Shown piece by piece: positions 1 to 9,303 of a stretch of DNA of 64,000 nt; the first letter of the stretch is position 1; each line of letters starts with the position of its first letter. The notes below the pieces were generated by a model. That model ran no database searches, was not told the origin of the DNA, and saw only the letters and a program-made list of their open reading frames with translations. A program made the translations under genes and the position numbers. Source of the stretch: Sambucus nigra (lineage: Eukaryota; Streptophyta; Magnoliopsida; Dipsacales; Adoxaceae); the NCBI GenBank assembly GCA_949130495.1, contig OX422208.1:689765702-689829701 (forward strand), written 5' to 3'.

Positions 1-173
1 GTTGCTTAATGGAGATGAGCCGTTTGTCATGCAAAATTTGAATGAAGATCACAACTTACGGTGGGTGAGGGATGGAGATGGATTAATAGTTAACACTAGT
101 GTTGTTCAAGCTAATGATCGCGAAGATGCAGATGCAGATGCAGATGCAGACGAAGATGGAGATGAAATTTAGA
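1..173 (+). pseudogene. C-terminal tail of a possible CACTA TNP2/DUF4216-type protein (partial)
   Basis: An open frame enters from the left edge (frame starting at base 2) and stops with TAG at 171-173. The visible residues include DEPFVMQNLNEDHNLRWVRD, then an acidic Asp-Ala repeat encoded by GATGCA units at about 126-150. In CACTA elements the large transposase gene (transposase_21, DUF4218, DUF4216) lies upstream of the Transposase_24 gene on the same strand, and this frame is on the same strand upstream of the Transposase_24 gene at 6247. The assignment rests on that position and on a loose resemblance of the tail, so it is tentative. Only about 56 codons are visible. It could instead be the end of another captured gene. 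Confidence 0.35.
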
Positions 174-427
174 GGGACAATGCTTGAGGGAGATATAGTT
201 ATAAACTAGTTATTTTTGTTTTTGAACTGGAGCATTTGTAGTTTGGTTTTGTACTGATGCATAACTGAGTAGTGTTTCTTATAACAAATGCATAACTGAA
301 CAGATAGTTTGCTGCATATCTGAACATATATTTTGTTAGTTTTTTGAATTAGCTAGTTTGCTGAATTTGCTTTGTGATTACTGAATTCGCTATATCATAT
401 GCTTTATAATTAATAGTTGTTGAACGT
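174..427. other. No gene seen
   Basis: AT-rich sequence with imperfect repeats of phrases such as GCATAACTGA and TTTGCTGAAT. It is probably the 3' untranslated part of the first CACTA gene. No reading frame or known motif is seen. Confidence 0.4.
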
Positions 428-592
428 TCACTACAAACTGATCATACTTCTCCTTAATCTCAGTTCTGGCCTTTTCATAATTAGCTTGCGCAGTCTTCAG
501 TTCCTTAATCATGGATTCATGGTCCCATGGTGGGTAAGGAGCATAGAATTGGCCATAGGTAAAGTTAGAGTCATCTCCTCTCTCACATTCGC
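428..592 (-). pseudogene. Exon-like fragment of an unidentified protein
   Basis: On the minus strand about 55 codons are open. The text starts ECERGDDSNFTYGQFYAPYP and then shows a charged helical stretch containing MIKELKTAQANYEKARTEI. The Lys/Glu spacing looks like a short coiled coil after a Tyr/Pro-rich segment. The composition looks like real protein, not chance, but I do not recognise the family. It lies beside the DUF247 remnant on the same strand, yet it does not resemble DUF247, so it may be a separate captured piece. Confidence 0.4.
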
Positions 593-639
593 ATGAAATG
601 TATTATCAGGGTCTCGCAACCTTGAAGATACAATTTGTT

Positions 640-1300
640 AAGGATATACCATCAAATAAGTTGTGTTTATGATAAATATTCATCAAACAAGAAGTTTGAA
701 ATTTCACAAGAAGAAAGTCTGGGCCCTCGCTCGCTTTGAATTTGATGTCTGCCCTGTCAAGATTAGTTGTAGAGTAATACATGCCACGATAAATTGCCCA
801 GACAAAAAGGAACTTGGTTCTCTAGTAGTAGCAAGTCGTGTTTCATTATAAGGAGATCCAAATCCTCAATGAATATCGGGTGCGTAACATTATGCTCACG
901 CGTCACTGACCTTCATAGAAATTCAAGTATGAAACAACCATCAACCAACATTATTTTTTCAAAATCCACATTTTCATATTTGAATACTTCTTGCATGAGC
1001 ATCGGGTGCCAAATATGACATGGCATCCACACACACATAGTATATCATCTACATTATATTGGATCGCTTTAGCGATTCTGTCCAAGAGGCCATTTTGTTG
1101 TCATGTATACATGGGAGGGGATCATCATCTATGTGCAAAGGCCCAATGGACACCACACCATGGGCATATGCACTAGCATTTATCTTACGAAGACCTCAAA
1201 ACCCTATAAATGGAGCGTCTAATCTGTTGTGTAGAAGGCCCTTTGTCGTACTTGTTATTCAAAGGCCTAATTCCATCATATCTTTGATGGAATTTAAGCC
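640..1300 (-). pseudogene. DUF247 plant protein fragment, frameshifted
   Basis: Reading the minus strand across frames recovers the marks of the plant DUF247 family in the right order. IYRV (near 1215) is followed by AYAHGVVSIGPLH (near 1134-1170), matching the family's N-terminal pattern of Tyr-x-Pro-x-x-VSIGP-x-H. Next comes MLVDGCFILEFL (near 918-952), then LDLLIMKHDLLLLENQVPF (near 805-850). Several stops and frame changes separate these blocks, so no protein is made. DUF247 proteins are usually 400-550 residues and mostly single-exon; only the N-terminal half is here. It runs opposite to the transposase genes and is probably captured host sequence. Confidence 0.72.
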
Positions 1301-1589
1301 TGATCACTTCTCAAGGCCATCAGATTCTAGTTTTTTGGTCTCTGATATCTTTAGCTCCTTGTTGACTTTTCTCTTTTCTCTTATGTTTAGGAGGTTTGAA
1401 AACGTATATTCTTCCTGTAATATTCCCCTACAAACGCACACCTGAGCTGGTAGAGGATATTTTTTCTAACTCCACATTCACATCTATTTTTCCTTGATAC
1501 TTTTACTTTTTAAATTCTCAACATTGCATAATGGGATATGAAGAACATGTTCTAGGCTTTAGTCCCACCCCTCTCGACGTTTCAACCAC

Positions 1590-1695
1590 TTGCTTCCGAT
1601 TAAGTCTCTTTGTTAGGGGGACTTCACATAATCAACGGTGCCTTTTAAGTACTTGGCTACTCTCTTCTCTGTGTAAATATCAATTCCGGTACTCC
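1590..1695 (-). pseudogene. Possible short Copia pol fragment
   Basis: The minus strand shows IYTEKRVAKYLKGTVDYVKS, which resembles the KRVLRYLKGT-x-DYG segment near the end of Copia reverse transcriptase/RNase H. The match is about 30 residues and nothing supports it on either side. It overlaps the start of the sugar-transporter-like frame on the plus strand. Confidence 0.25.
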
Positions 1696-1698
1696 AAA

Positions 1699-2655
1699 AT
1701 GGTTCAACAGTTGGGGAAATCATCTGGAGTGCAAGAGCCTGTAATTGAGAGACACTCGGAGAAATATTCTGTGTTAGCTGCCATTCTTCCATTTCTTTTC
1801 CCAGCTCTTGGCGGATTATTATATGGCTATGATATTGGTGCCACATCTTGTGCAACCATTTTCATAGAGTCAGCCACATCAAGTGGGATTATAGGCTATG
1901 ACTCGTCTTTCGTGGAAGTTGGTCTCATAACAACTGGATCATTATATGGGGATTTTATTGGCTCTGTCCTTGCTTTTAATGTTGCCGACTTCCTAAGAAG
2001 AAGAAGGGAGTTGATTGTGTTGGCTATAGCGTATCTTGTTGGAGCAGTGGTAACAGAACTAACACCTGTCTTGCTGTTATGGTGATTGGTCATTTTGTAT
2101 AGGAATTGGCCTAGCAATGCATACCGCTCCAATGTACACTGTCAAGACAGCTCCAAGTTGGATACGATGTTAACTAATTTCATTCAAAGAGTTCTTTATA
2201 GTTTTCAGAATGGTTGTAGGTTAAACAATTGGTAGCATTTTGGTTGGTGCGATTGCTGGTTGGTGTTATATGTATGGAGCTAGTGTCCCTATAGCAATGA
2301 TTATGGTAATCGTGATGTGGTGGTTACTCTCTTTACCTAGATGGATTCTTCTACATTCTGTTCAAGGAAAAGGAAATATTCAGGTGTAAGGGAGATTTCC
2401 ATATCTTGCTTGTGCCGAGGCAAAGCTATGAGTGAGTCAGCTCCTGAAAAAGTAGATGAAATTTTGGCCGCGCTCTCTTCTATTCCTCGAGAAAATGAAA
2501 CTACACTAGGGGATATGTTCCAGGGGAAATGCTTGAAAGCCCTTATTATTGGAGCAGGATTAGTCTAATTTCAGCAAATTACAGGGCAACCTAGTGTATT
2601 GTATTATGCTGCAATAATTTTTTAGACTGCAGGATTTTTAGACTGTAGGATTTGT
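1699..2655 (+). pseudogene. Sugar transporter (D-xylose-proton symporter-like, MFS) fragment, intronless and broken
   Basis: The plus strand starts MVQQLGKSSGVQEP and goes on with GGLLYGYDIGAT (first membrane helix signature), GLITTGSLYGDFIGSVLAFN, then RRRRELI, the Arg-rich loop after helix 2. Past a stop at about 2083, other frames give AMHTAPMY, AGWCYMYGASVP, PRWILLHSVQGKGNIQ, GKCLKALIIGAGLV and QQITGQPSVLYYA (2569-2612), the helix 7 substrate-site motif. These blocks match, in order, the first half of plant transporters like Arabidopsis At5g17010. That family is multi-exon, but here about 300 codons run together with no intron-sized gaps, which suggests a reverse-transcribed copy. At least one frameshift and several stops make it nonfunctional. 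It stops abruptly near 2655, where an antisense EDR1 fragment starts. Confidence 0.82.
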
Positions 2656-3943
2656 CTGGAATCATGCAAATACTGCGTCGTCGTCTTCTGCGAGATTCTA
2701 TGGGTGATGCACCAGCAGACCTTGATGCAGTCATTTCATTTTCATACTCCCTGAAGGAATATTTATGACCACCAAGAATAGATCTTCCATGCCCTCGAAA
2801 TAAAGGATGCTCTGGACTTGAACTGGCCGTCCTTTGTTCAGCAATGACTTTCTTTCGGCTACGCCTCCAAAACGCATTTGCTATATAAGTTTCACTGTGT
2901 GATAAGCTTAGCTTTCCCTCTTCAATCCCCAGATTTGATCGTAAGACCATATCCCGTGGAGATTGACTAGTTACATTCGTACATGCTTCTAGTTTAAACT
3001 GATATGATGTTTGAAGACTCTCATCGTTCTCAGTACCTTCAACATCTATTTGATCTGAAAACCCACCACATACAGGACTATTTGGTTCAAGAGGTGAATC
3101 ACAAGAGTCATTCTCTGTAAAGTCGCTATCACCAGTGATGGAGATATGAGACATAAAGATTGCTTTGGTTGAGCAGGGCATCAGCTTGCCTGGATAACGC
3201 ACAAGATCAACCAAATGTTCCACAGAATTCAATAACACTATCACAGACATGTGCTTATGTGAGTCTGTTCTCTCCATTACTCCGTCCCTAGGTAAATCAA
3301 CTACAATGCTATAATCAAGGCCTACAGTATCTGCAAGAACTTTGAATAAGATTGCTCGGGAGTGGCATGAACTGTGCCTTATTTGACCCAACATCTGAAT
3401 ACCTTGATTATCCAATGCATGAGAGACTTCCTCTAGCTCACCTTTCACATTATTTATTTCCATAACTGGTCATTTATAAAAATTAGAAACCAATCCGGCT
3501 ATCTTTTTTATCACGGCAACTGGGTTTGAATTCAATCCTTTCACCAAGGTCAGAGTCAGCTGCTTAAGCATGAAAAGCTTCTTATCTTTATGAGTATCAA
3601 CAAGAATTGCATCAAGTCGAGGATCTTCCGAATCAAACGTGTATATCTCATTTAAGGAAGGAATAACATCAAAAAGCTCCTTGAGTCTTCTTTCTGGAAC
3701 AACGGAATATAATCCATTGGGAATCGGTTCAGAAAGCGTTCCAGTTGACCACAGGGTCTGAGATGCTCTCTGTGCCGTCAAACCCTCTTCCTTGTGCTCA
3801 CTATTTGAATCCTTATGATTTAAGGTTTGTACTGAAGAACCCAGAGATATTGACTGTAATTTTTCCAAAAAGTCTGAATGCCACCATGTAACATTAGAAT
3901 CCACTGGTTCCTCTGTTCCGATATCATCTGGTGTCTCCTCCAT
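2655..3943 (-). pseudogene. EDR1-domain (Raf-like MAPKKK family) N-terminal region, one in-frame stop, kinase domain missing
   Basis: The minus strand opens with MEETPDDIGTEEP at 3943. It runs through WWHSDFLEKLQSISLGS, LWSTGTLSEPIPNGLYSVVP, RLKELFDVIPSLNEI and VIKKIAGLVSNFYK, then hits TGA at 3470-3472. The same frame goes straight on: LEEVSHALDNQGIQMLGQI, HMSVIVLLNSVEHLVDLVRY, FMSHISITGDSDFTENDSCD, SLSHSETYIANAFWRRSRKK and RTASSSPEHPLFRGHGRS. This is the EDR1 domain plus linker of the At2g31010-type protein kinases. Relatives appear to have Arg at the stop, so a CGA-to-TGA change is likely. The match ends near 2655, before the kinase domain; the frame then runs as antisense of the transporter fragment. 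The whole 1.3 kb has no introns, so it too may derive from an mRNA copy. A truncated product is conceivable but unsupported. Confidence 0.85.
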
Positions 3944-3968
3944 TTCCTCAACGATTCAAAATATATGA

Positions 3969-4157
3969 TCATTTTCCCCCGCTTCTTAGGCCATGAATGT
4001 CAACTGAAACCCACTTGATCTCCTTGGTAGAAGGTTCACAGTGAACTATGTTTACAAATTCGCTAGCTGGGGTATCATATGTCCATAAATTGTACAAATC
4101 CTTCGCTAACATGGGTATCCGATTTAGCACCATAAATCCAGAGTGAAAATCCGCCAA
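3969..4157 (-). CDS. Short unidentified ORF upstream of the EDR1 fragment
   Basis: A 62-codon minus-strand frame reads MADFHSGFMVLNRIPMLAKD, then a stretch with LYNLWTYDTPASEF and IKWVSVDIHGLRSGGK, ending at TGA 26 bases upstream of the EDR1 ATG. The composition looks protein-like. I do not recognise the family. It could be a further captured fragment, or the 5' leader of the EDR1-type transcript. Confidence 0.3.
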   Translation of the reverse strand: MADFHSGFMVLNRIPMLAKDLYNLWTYDTPASEFVNIVHCEPSTKEIKWVSVDIHGLRSGGK

Positions 4158-4243
4158 TTAAGTAATCAGGAACATAATTAATGTAGGGCAGTGACCACAT
4201 GAACATCCAGCAGATCTAAGGATTTAAATCTCGTTGATAAATA

Positions 4244-4373
4244 ATTAACTCATTAAGCATAATGTTACTGTAGCTATTAAGAACATGGCGAACATCCAAT
4301 GGATAAATAATTATAAATTGTTGCTCGAACATCCAGTAGTTAGAAACTTCGCCATGTTCTTAATAAACTTGAG
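4244..4373. repeat. Inverted partial duplication related to 5197-5260
   Basis: ATTAAGAACATGGCGAACAT occurs at 4277-4296 and again at 5206-5225, in the same orientation. The block 4350-4373 is the exact 24-base reverse complement of 5197-5220. So 4277-4290 and 4351-4364 can pair as a hairpin, and 4350-4373 can pair with 5197-5220. The repeated phrase lies at the start of the lectin fragment. Confidence 0.75.
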
Positions 4374-4769
4374 TTACTAGCCTTTAACTCGTTTTCAATT
4401 GTTATTTCATACGAATAATTGAAAATTGATAACCTGCATTGTATCATTTATGACAACATGCCGACAATGGTCACACATGCAACGCACGTGTGCACAACTA
4501 GTTTATCCAAGGGTTCTTGGTGGAGTCTGACAATTTATATAATAAAAAGTTTGGTCAATTGTTATGTTGATTATCGGTATTCACGATAAAAAATGAGCAA
4601 GTTTGATCAACTGGTCCACAATCACCCACTGAAGTCCTTCCCCTTTTTAAGTCTACAATATCATTATAAAGTCCTTAAAGCTGCTTTATCACTTCTATTA
4701 TTGGATAGGCAAAGGAAATAACTAAAAGGCTAGAAGAAGTCGTGTAGTTATATTGTAACACAAAATCAA
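4374..4769. other. No gene seen
   Basis: AT-rich spacer between the hairpin repeat and the lectin fragment. No frame or motif is recognised on either strand. Confidence 0.4.
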
Positions 4770-5205
4770 TTATATTGGATACTGCACAAGGTTCCCGTCA
4801 CCTTGCATGGCTAGAAGGGAAATTCCTGTGGAGAGATCCATTTCTGAAATGCTAGGGACGAGGTTTAGCCCATTTAAAAGACGTTGACTGCCTAAAATGG
4901 TGTCGGTGGGGTGATCAAAACTCTGCCATAATATCCCCCCACTAGAATTGTAGAGCACAAAATTGCCCGAGTCTAGCATGGAGGCTGACGAAGGGGACCG
5001 GGACAGGTCCCTAGCAATGAGTACTTCTTGGTCTTGCGTTGATTGCAAGATGAGCCTCCCATCAGCTGTAAAGAGCAGGGTACAACTTCTGGGAACTGGT
5101 CGGTCATCTCGATTGGCTGTCCACACTACTGTATGTTCCGCCATACCTGCTATAAAAATTCCGACAGCGTAGCCGTCATTTCCTTGCTGGTCGAATCTCA
5201 AGTTT
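4770..5205 (-). pseudogene. G-type (bulb-type) lectin domain of an S-receptor-like kinase, fragment
   Basis: The minus-strand frame (ORF 4770-5252) holds a nearly complete B-lectin core: FDQQGNDGYAVGIFIAGMAE, VVWTANRDDRPVP, LLFTADGRLILQS, SSASMLDSGNFVLYNSSGG, ILWQSFDHPTDTIL and LLAMQGDGNLVQYP. The WTANRDD, LDSGNFVL and WQSFDHPTDT blocks identify plant G-type lectin receptor kinases. The signal peptide, the rest of the extracellular part, the membrane helix and the kinase are absent. The first about 16 codons of the ORF (MLNKLIIHWMFAMFLINL) come from the repeated phrase at 5206-5252 and are not lectin sequence. The frame is open over the domain, so the capture may be fairly recent. Confidence 0.83.
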
Positions 5206-5454
5206 ATTAAGAACATGGCGAACATCCAATGGATAATTAACTTATTAAGCATAATATTAGATCGTATTCAAAGTGTAAATGTTGTGCAAAGTTTCTAACA
5301 TGGAAACTGTCCAGCATACGTTTTCTATAGGTGATTTTGTAGCGTCTATTTAGTCACATTTTAAAAGTGACTTGGGATTCCTGTGCAGTCATTTATTATT
5401 AAACTTAGACCGAGTAATTGGTGAATTCACGCAAATTCTTACTCAGTTTAAGGT

Positions 5455-5800
5455 ATTATTAACTAGATCCTTCCTTCTATTACAAGTTGGGAGCTGTGGA
5501 AAGATAAAATAGATTTTTTATGGGACTTCTCCTTATGACCCTCTGGTATTAACAATGTGATATTTTTCAATGGTAGATGTGCTCAAGTGTAAAAACTTAC
5601 ACAAGATTATTCCATATAATGATTCCTGCTTCAAAACTTCATTTCCACCAATTCAAAGAAAGATGTTTATTGTTAGATGGATTCCTCGAAAGCATATGTG
5701 TTATAAGCTTAATTGTGATAGTAGTTCTAAAGGAAAGGGTTTTGTTTCAGCTTATTTGTTCCACGCTTTAGTCTCTAGTGGGCTGTGATTGAGATATTTT
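5455..5800 (+). pseudogene. RNase H-like (RVT_3) fragment, LINE-derived
   Basis: Reading across frames gives WELWKDKIDFLWDF, VIFFNGRCAQV and then WIPRKHMCYKLNCDSSSKGK. This is the order seen at the end of plant LINE ORF2 and related RNase H-like genes (W-E-L-W-K, N-G-x-x, W-x-x-P-x-x-x-x-K-L-N-x-D-x-S-x-K-G). The catalytic Asp in the K-L-N-C-D block is kept, but there is nothing complete downstream. It is a short, frameshifted relic. Confidence 0.55.
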
Positions 5801-6246
5801 CTTGGGGTTCAACATATTTGGGTTAATCTAAAACCTTAAGTGGTTGCCAACTTTGTTTTTGGACCCAAAAATGAGAGGTTTATTGTGTCTCAGATAAAAA
5901 ATACAAAATTCTCAAAAATATTTGTTTTGGTTGTATGGACCATCCAGTTTTCCACGAAAGCTTGAGTCGAGATCTTTTTATGGAGTAATATTTTAAAGGA
6001 GGGAAGAATGATGTATATGATAATGATGCTAATGGATGAAATCAAGATCTCTATGACTCAAATTAATAAGTATTTATCAGTAATGGGTTTAAGTTGCTCC
6101 TCTTATTCTTGAAAATGATTTTAAAATGAACATGATCATTTTAATGTAATGATCGATCATTTTAAATTTTGTTTCATGTTTGATTAGTTTTATAACCGAT
6201 GTTGAAATGTGATATATAACTGAAATGTAACTTCTTGCTATGATAA
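5801..6246. other. No gene seen; likely 5' region of the Transposase_24 gene
   Basis: AT-rich DNA. A palindrome AATGATCGATCATT lies at 6148-6161. No coding signal. The region directly precedes the first exon of the Transposase_24 gene and may hold its promoter, but I see no convincing TATA box. Confidence 0.35.
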
Positions 6247-8080
6247 ATGCAAATATACAGATCCATGACATTGAGGCGTCGTCGTCGTCATTGGTTGACT
6301 ATGTCCGACCTCATAGGCGAGGAAAGACTACTCGAGAATCAACCACTCACAACTCCAGTGAGAAATGATTTAGAGAGGACATCTCAAATTACTCCCGTGC
6401 AACACAACATAAGGGACCATGGAAATAGAGAGATGCAACCACAACTTTCACCAAATATTGAATTAACATACCATAATACACACCTCAACTCAAGAGCTCA
6501 AGTTTCTTTATTTCAAACACCTACACGTCAACTTTCCCCAAATATTGAGCAGATTGATAATTCAGTTGGGAATGCCAATCCTCCATCCGCTTTAGATGGT
6601 GAGGATCTCACAGGTATGTTGTGTTACACAGTGTTTGTATATCTCCATTTGTATTACTATTATGTTTATATTCATATTGAATAAGATGTATAAACATTAT
6701 TTATCAACTTTTTTTCCAGGTACAATGGCTACCCTTACTAGTAAAAAAAGGGTTAGAAAGGGGGCAAGGACTTGTCTCGAATGGAATGATAACAAAAAGA
6801 AGATATTGGAATGGAATGAACTTTGTCAGCCAGTTTGTAAACTTGAAAGTAAATTGATGTCACATTTAGGTTATTACGCAAGGTGTGGAAATTTATTTAC
6901 ATTGACAATGTTGGATTGGAGAGAGGCGGACGAGGAAGCACTTGATAATATTTGGAAGGAAGTGAAGGTAACTTATTAGTTTGATTTATTTATTTGTTCT
7001 GTTGTACATTAGCTGTCAAGTTTTAACTAATTTATTCTTTTTGCACCGGAAGGTTTTAAACAAATCTGCTTTGCAAGGATGGGACTTGCGTGGAAGCAAT
7101 GGAAGCATCGAGTGAAGGCGAATCACTATAAAAAGTTTCAAACAGATGAAGAGCGGTTGAGTTATACGCCTGAACGAGTTGAAAAAGATCAGTGGCCTGA
7201 ATGGGTGAAATACTGGGGTTTAAAGAAGATTAAGGTATAAATATCACATTTATTAAGAATTTTATACATACATTCTTCTTCACTAGTATCATAATTTTTA
7301 TTTTTATTTATTCAAATATTTAGGATATTGCCGATCAAAACACTAAGAACCGTGAAGTTGAATGTGCTTACTCAAGGACAGGACGAAAGACACATGCTAA
7401 AATAGCCAAGGAGGTTGGAATTTTTATTATTATAAATATTTCTGATTTTAATATAAGAGTATTAATATACATACATTGTTTTTTTCAGAGGATAGAACTG
7501 GGGGAGCCCATCGACAATATTAGCATGTGGAAAGCCACTCGAGCTCCAAATAATAAAACTTTTAGTGTTGAAGATGGATCATTTGATAGAGCGGTATGTA
7601 TAAATATTAATTCGTAAGAGATGATTGAAAGATTTATTTAATATTTGTTATAAATTGTGTTCTTGAAAATTATTTTATGTTCATTAATAATAATATTAAT
7701 TCAGTTGGTAGAAAATGCTTGAAAGACGACTAAATGAGCTACCAGAAGAGCAACAAAATGACCCAGAAGTGCGGAACAAGATTTTTACTGATGTAGTAGG
7801 ATATGGAGGCCATGGGTATGCTTTATTAAAGGGAGCAGGTATTAGGCCAACGTCGACAAAAGCATGTTCATCTCAGTTATTATTGGAATAAATTAACCAG
7901 TTAAAGAAAGAAGCTAAAGATCGAGAGACTCGACATCTACAGGAGCTTGAAGAGTTAGAGATTCGCAACCAACAAGCTTTATTACAGATGAAGAATGATA
8001 TGCGAAGTGAAATGCAAAGTTTGTTCCAAAGTTTTACCCTTCAGCAAGCTTCCACTACCTCGACGATTCAGTCCGACTAG
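6247..8080 (+). pseudogene. Plant transposase (Transposase_24, Ptta/En/Spm) with about six exons and one in-frame stop
   Basis: Exons inferred from frame and splice signals are about 6247-6613, 6720-6967, 7053-7234, 7324-7413, 7489-7593 and 7712-8080. Most introns start GT and end AG (for example CAG/GTATG at 6613 and TTTTTCCAG at 6719); the acceptor of intron 2 is unclear. The product includes CLEWNDNKKKILEWNELCQP, LWKQWK-like AWKQWKHRVKANHY, DEERLSYTPERVEKDQW, then NTKNREVECAYSRTGRKTHA and WKATRAPNNKTFSVEDGSF. The NR...SRTGRKTHA block marks Transposase_24 in plant CACTA elements. A glutamine- and lysine-rich coiled coil ends the protein. A TAA at 7889-7891 interrupts the last exon at a Leu-Leu-Glu-stop-Ile-Asn site; otherwise this exon is open to TAG at 8078. 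Such proteins bind subterminal repeats in CACTA systems. Confidence 0.8.
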
Positions 8081-8861
8081 GTAATACAATATAATTCATA
8101 CATATAATTACTTATATATATATAATGAAAAATTCTCTTGTTTAAAGTTAAATTTTAAATGGCGGTGGGGAAAATTTGTTATGGTGGTGAGAATTTATTA
8201 TGGTGGTGATTAAAATTTTCTGCTGTTGGTGTATATCATTCTTAGAATCAATAATTTTGATGTTTAAAACAGGTTGGCTACCTGTGGTTTTCAAGAATAA
8301 ACAAAGGAGACTCTGTCGAATTTTTTAAAAAATAATAATAGTTGGATATTTATATTGTTAATGATGAAAATATACTATATTGATTCATTTTGCACATTGT
8401 ATTGTTGACGAGGGGTATTAATTTTGACATAATCGAAACTATATTTTTTTTGTGCAGGTGACAATTTTTGTAGAACATGCAAATGTTAATTAGTGGTTTT
8501 GGAGGTCGTACGCTTCAGTGTTGCGGAATTAGTTGGATAAAAGCATTTCATGTTTGGAGTATTAATAAATTAATGTATTTTTGTTGTCAAGTCAAATATT
8601 TGAACTTAGTGTTATAATTCTTGTTTTGATGAATATTTGGAGATGGTTGTAAGAACTCTATTTATTGTTGAATGAAAATGATTCGTTCCGTTGGTTGAAA
8701 ATCACCTTATGTATTACATTTTATGATTATTCGTTGTTTGTGTTGTTTCAAATGTAATTAAATTCTATATTAAACTTTAGCGGTAGATTTGATTCTCCAC
8801 AAAATATTGGTGCAAAAATTTTAAGATCCCTTCACCTGTTTTGGGATGGATAAAACTGTCC
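8081..8861. other. 3' flank of the Transposase_24 gene, no gene seen
   Basis: AT-rich sequence between the transposase stop and the subterminal repeats. It probably holds the 3' untranslated region; nothing coding is visible. Confidence 0.4.
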
Positions 8862-9202
8862 CAAAAATATATTAAAGACGGCTATGTTGCCGTCTCAAAA
8901 AGGTTTTTTAAAATAGTAATCTTTTGAGACAGATTAATTTTCGTTTCAAAAACAATCTTTTGTGACAACTCTTGTGCCGTCTCAAAAGGGTCATATAAAA
9001 TGAGGACATTTTGAGACGGAGCTGTTCCTGTTTCAAAAAACTCTTTTGAGACGGTTATGGCGTCACAAAAAGTATTTATAACCCCTATCAAAAAGACCCC
9101 CCCTAGCCGTCCCAAATAACGTCACAAAAAGTATTTGAGACGGATAAATGATCTTTTAGGACTGTTAGGCCACTGTCTCAAAAGCTATTTTTTTTTGTAG
9201 TG
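8862..9202. repeat. CACTA subterminal repeats and right terminal inverted repeat
   Basis: The 11-mer TTTTGAGACGG and its complement CCGTCTCAAAA, with one- or two-base variants, occur about ten times in both orientations between 8875 and 9180. The block ends in TTTTTTTTTGTAGTG at 9188-9202, complementary to the CACTACAAAAA terminus. Subterminal arrays like this are the usual binding sites of the CACTA-encoded DNA-binding protein. Confidence 0.85.
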
Positions 9203-9303
9203 TTAGTCTTTCATGTATTTAATGCCTTAGTTAATGTTTAAATGACTTTTGCTATCGCCTTTAGTTCGTATCATTGAGTATTAAAATCTCCATTCTTGTG
9301 TAG

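Larger units (their letters stand above)
1..9202 (+). mobile_element. CACTA (En/Spm) DNA transposon, right-hand part, carrying captured host gene fragments
   Basis: The right end is clear: 9190-9202 reads as the reverse complement of CACTACAAAAAAA, the classic CACTA terminus, and it is followed by TTA, a possible 3-bp target duplication. Inside it lie dense subterminal repeats (8862-9190) and a Transposase_24 gene (6247-8080). The left terminus is outside the window, so the full length and the matching duplication cannot be checked. Between the possible tail of the first transposase gene and the Transposase_24 gene are about 5 kb of unrelated gene fragments in both orientations: DUF247, sugar transporter, EDR1-domain kinase, lectin receptor kinase and a LINE piece. 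This is the pattern of a Pack-CACTA element. The element sits in the region just upstream of the gypsy-A gag. Confidence 0.8.

Noticed and set aside
2591..2655. C-terminal extension of the EDR1-like frame
   Set aside because: These codons are the antisense of the transporter fragment, so they are not part of the EDR1 protein.
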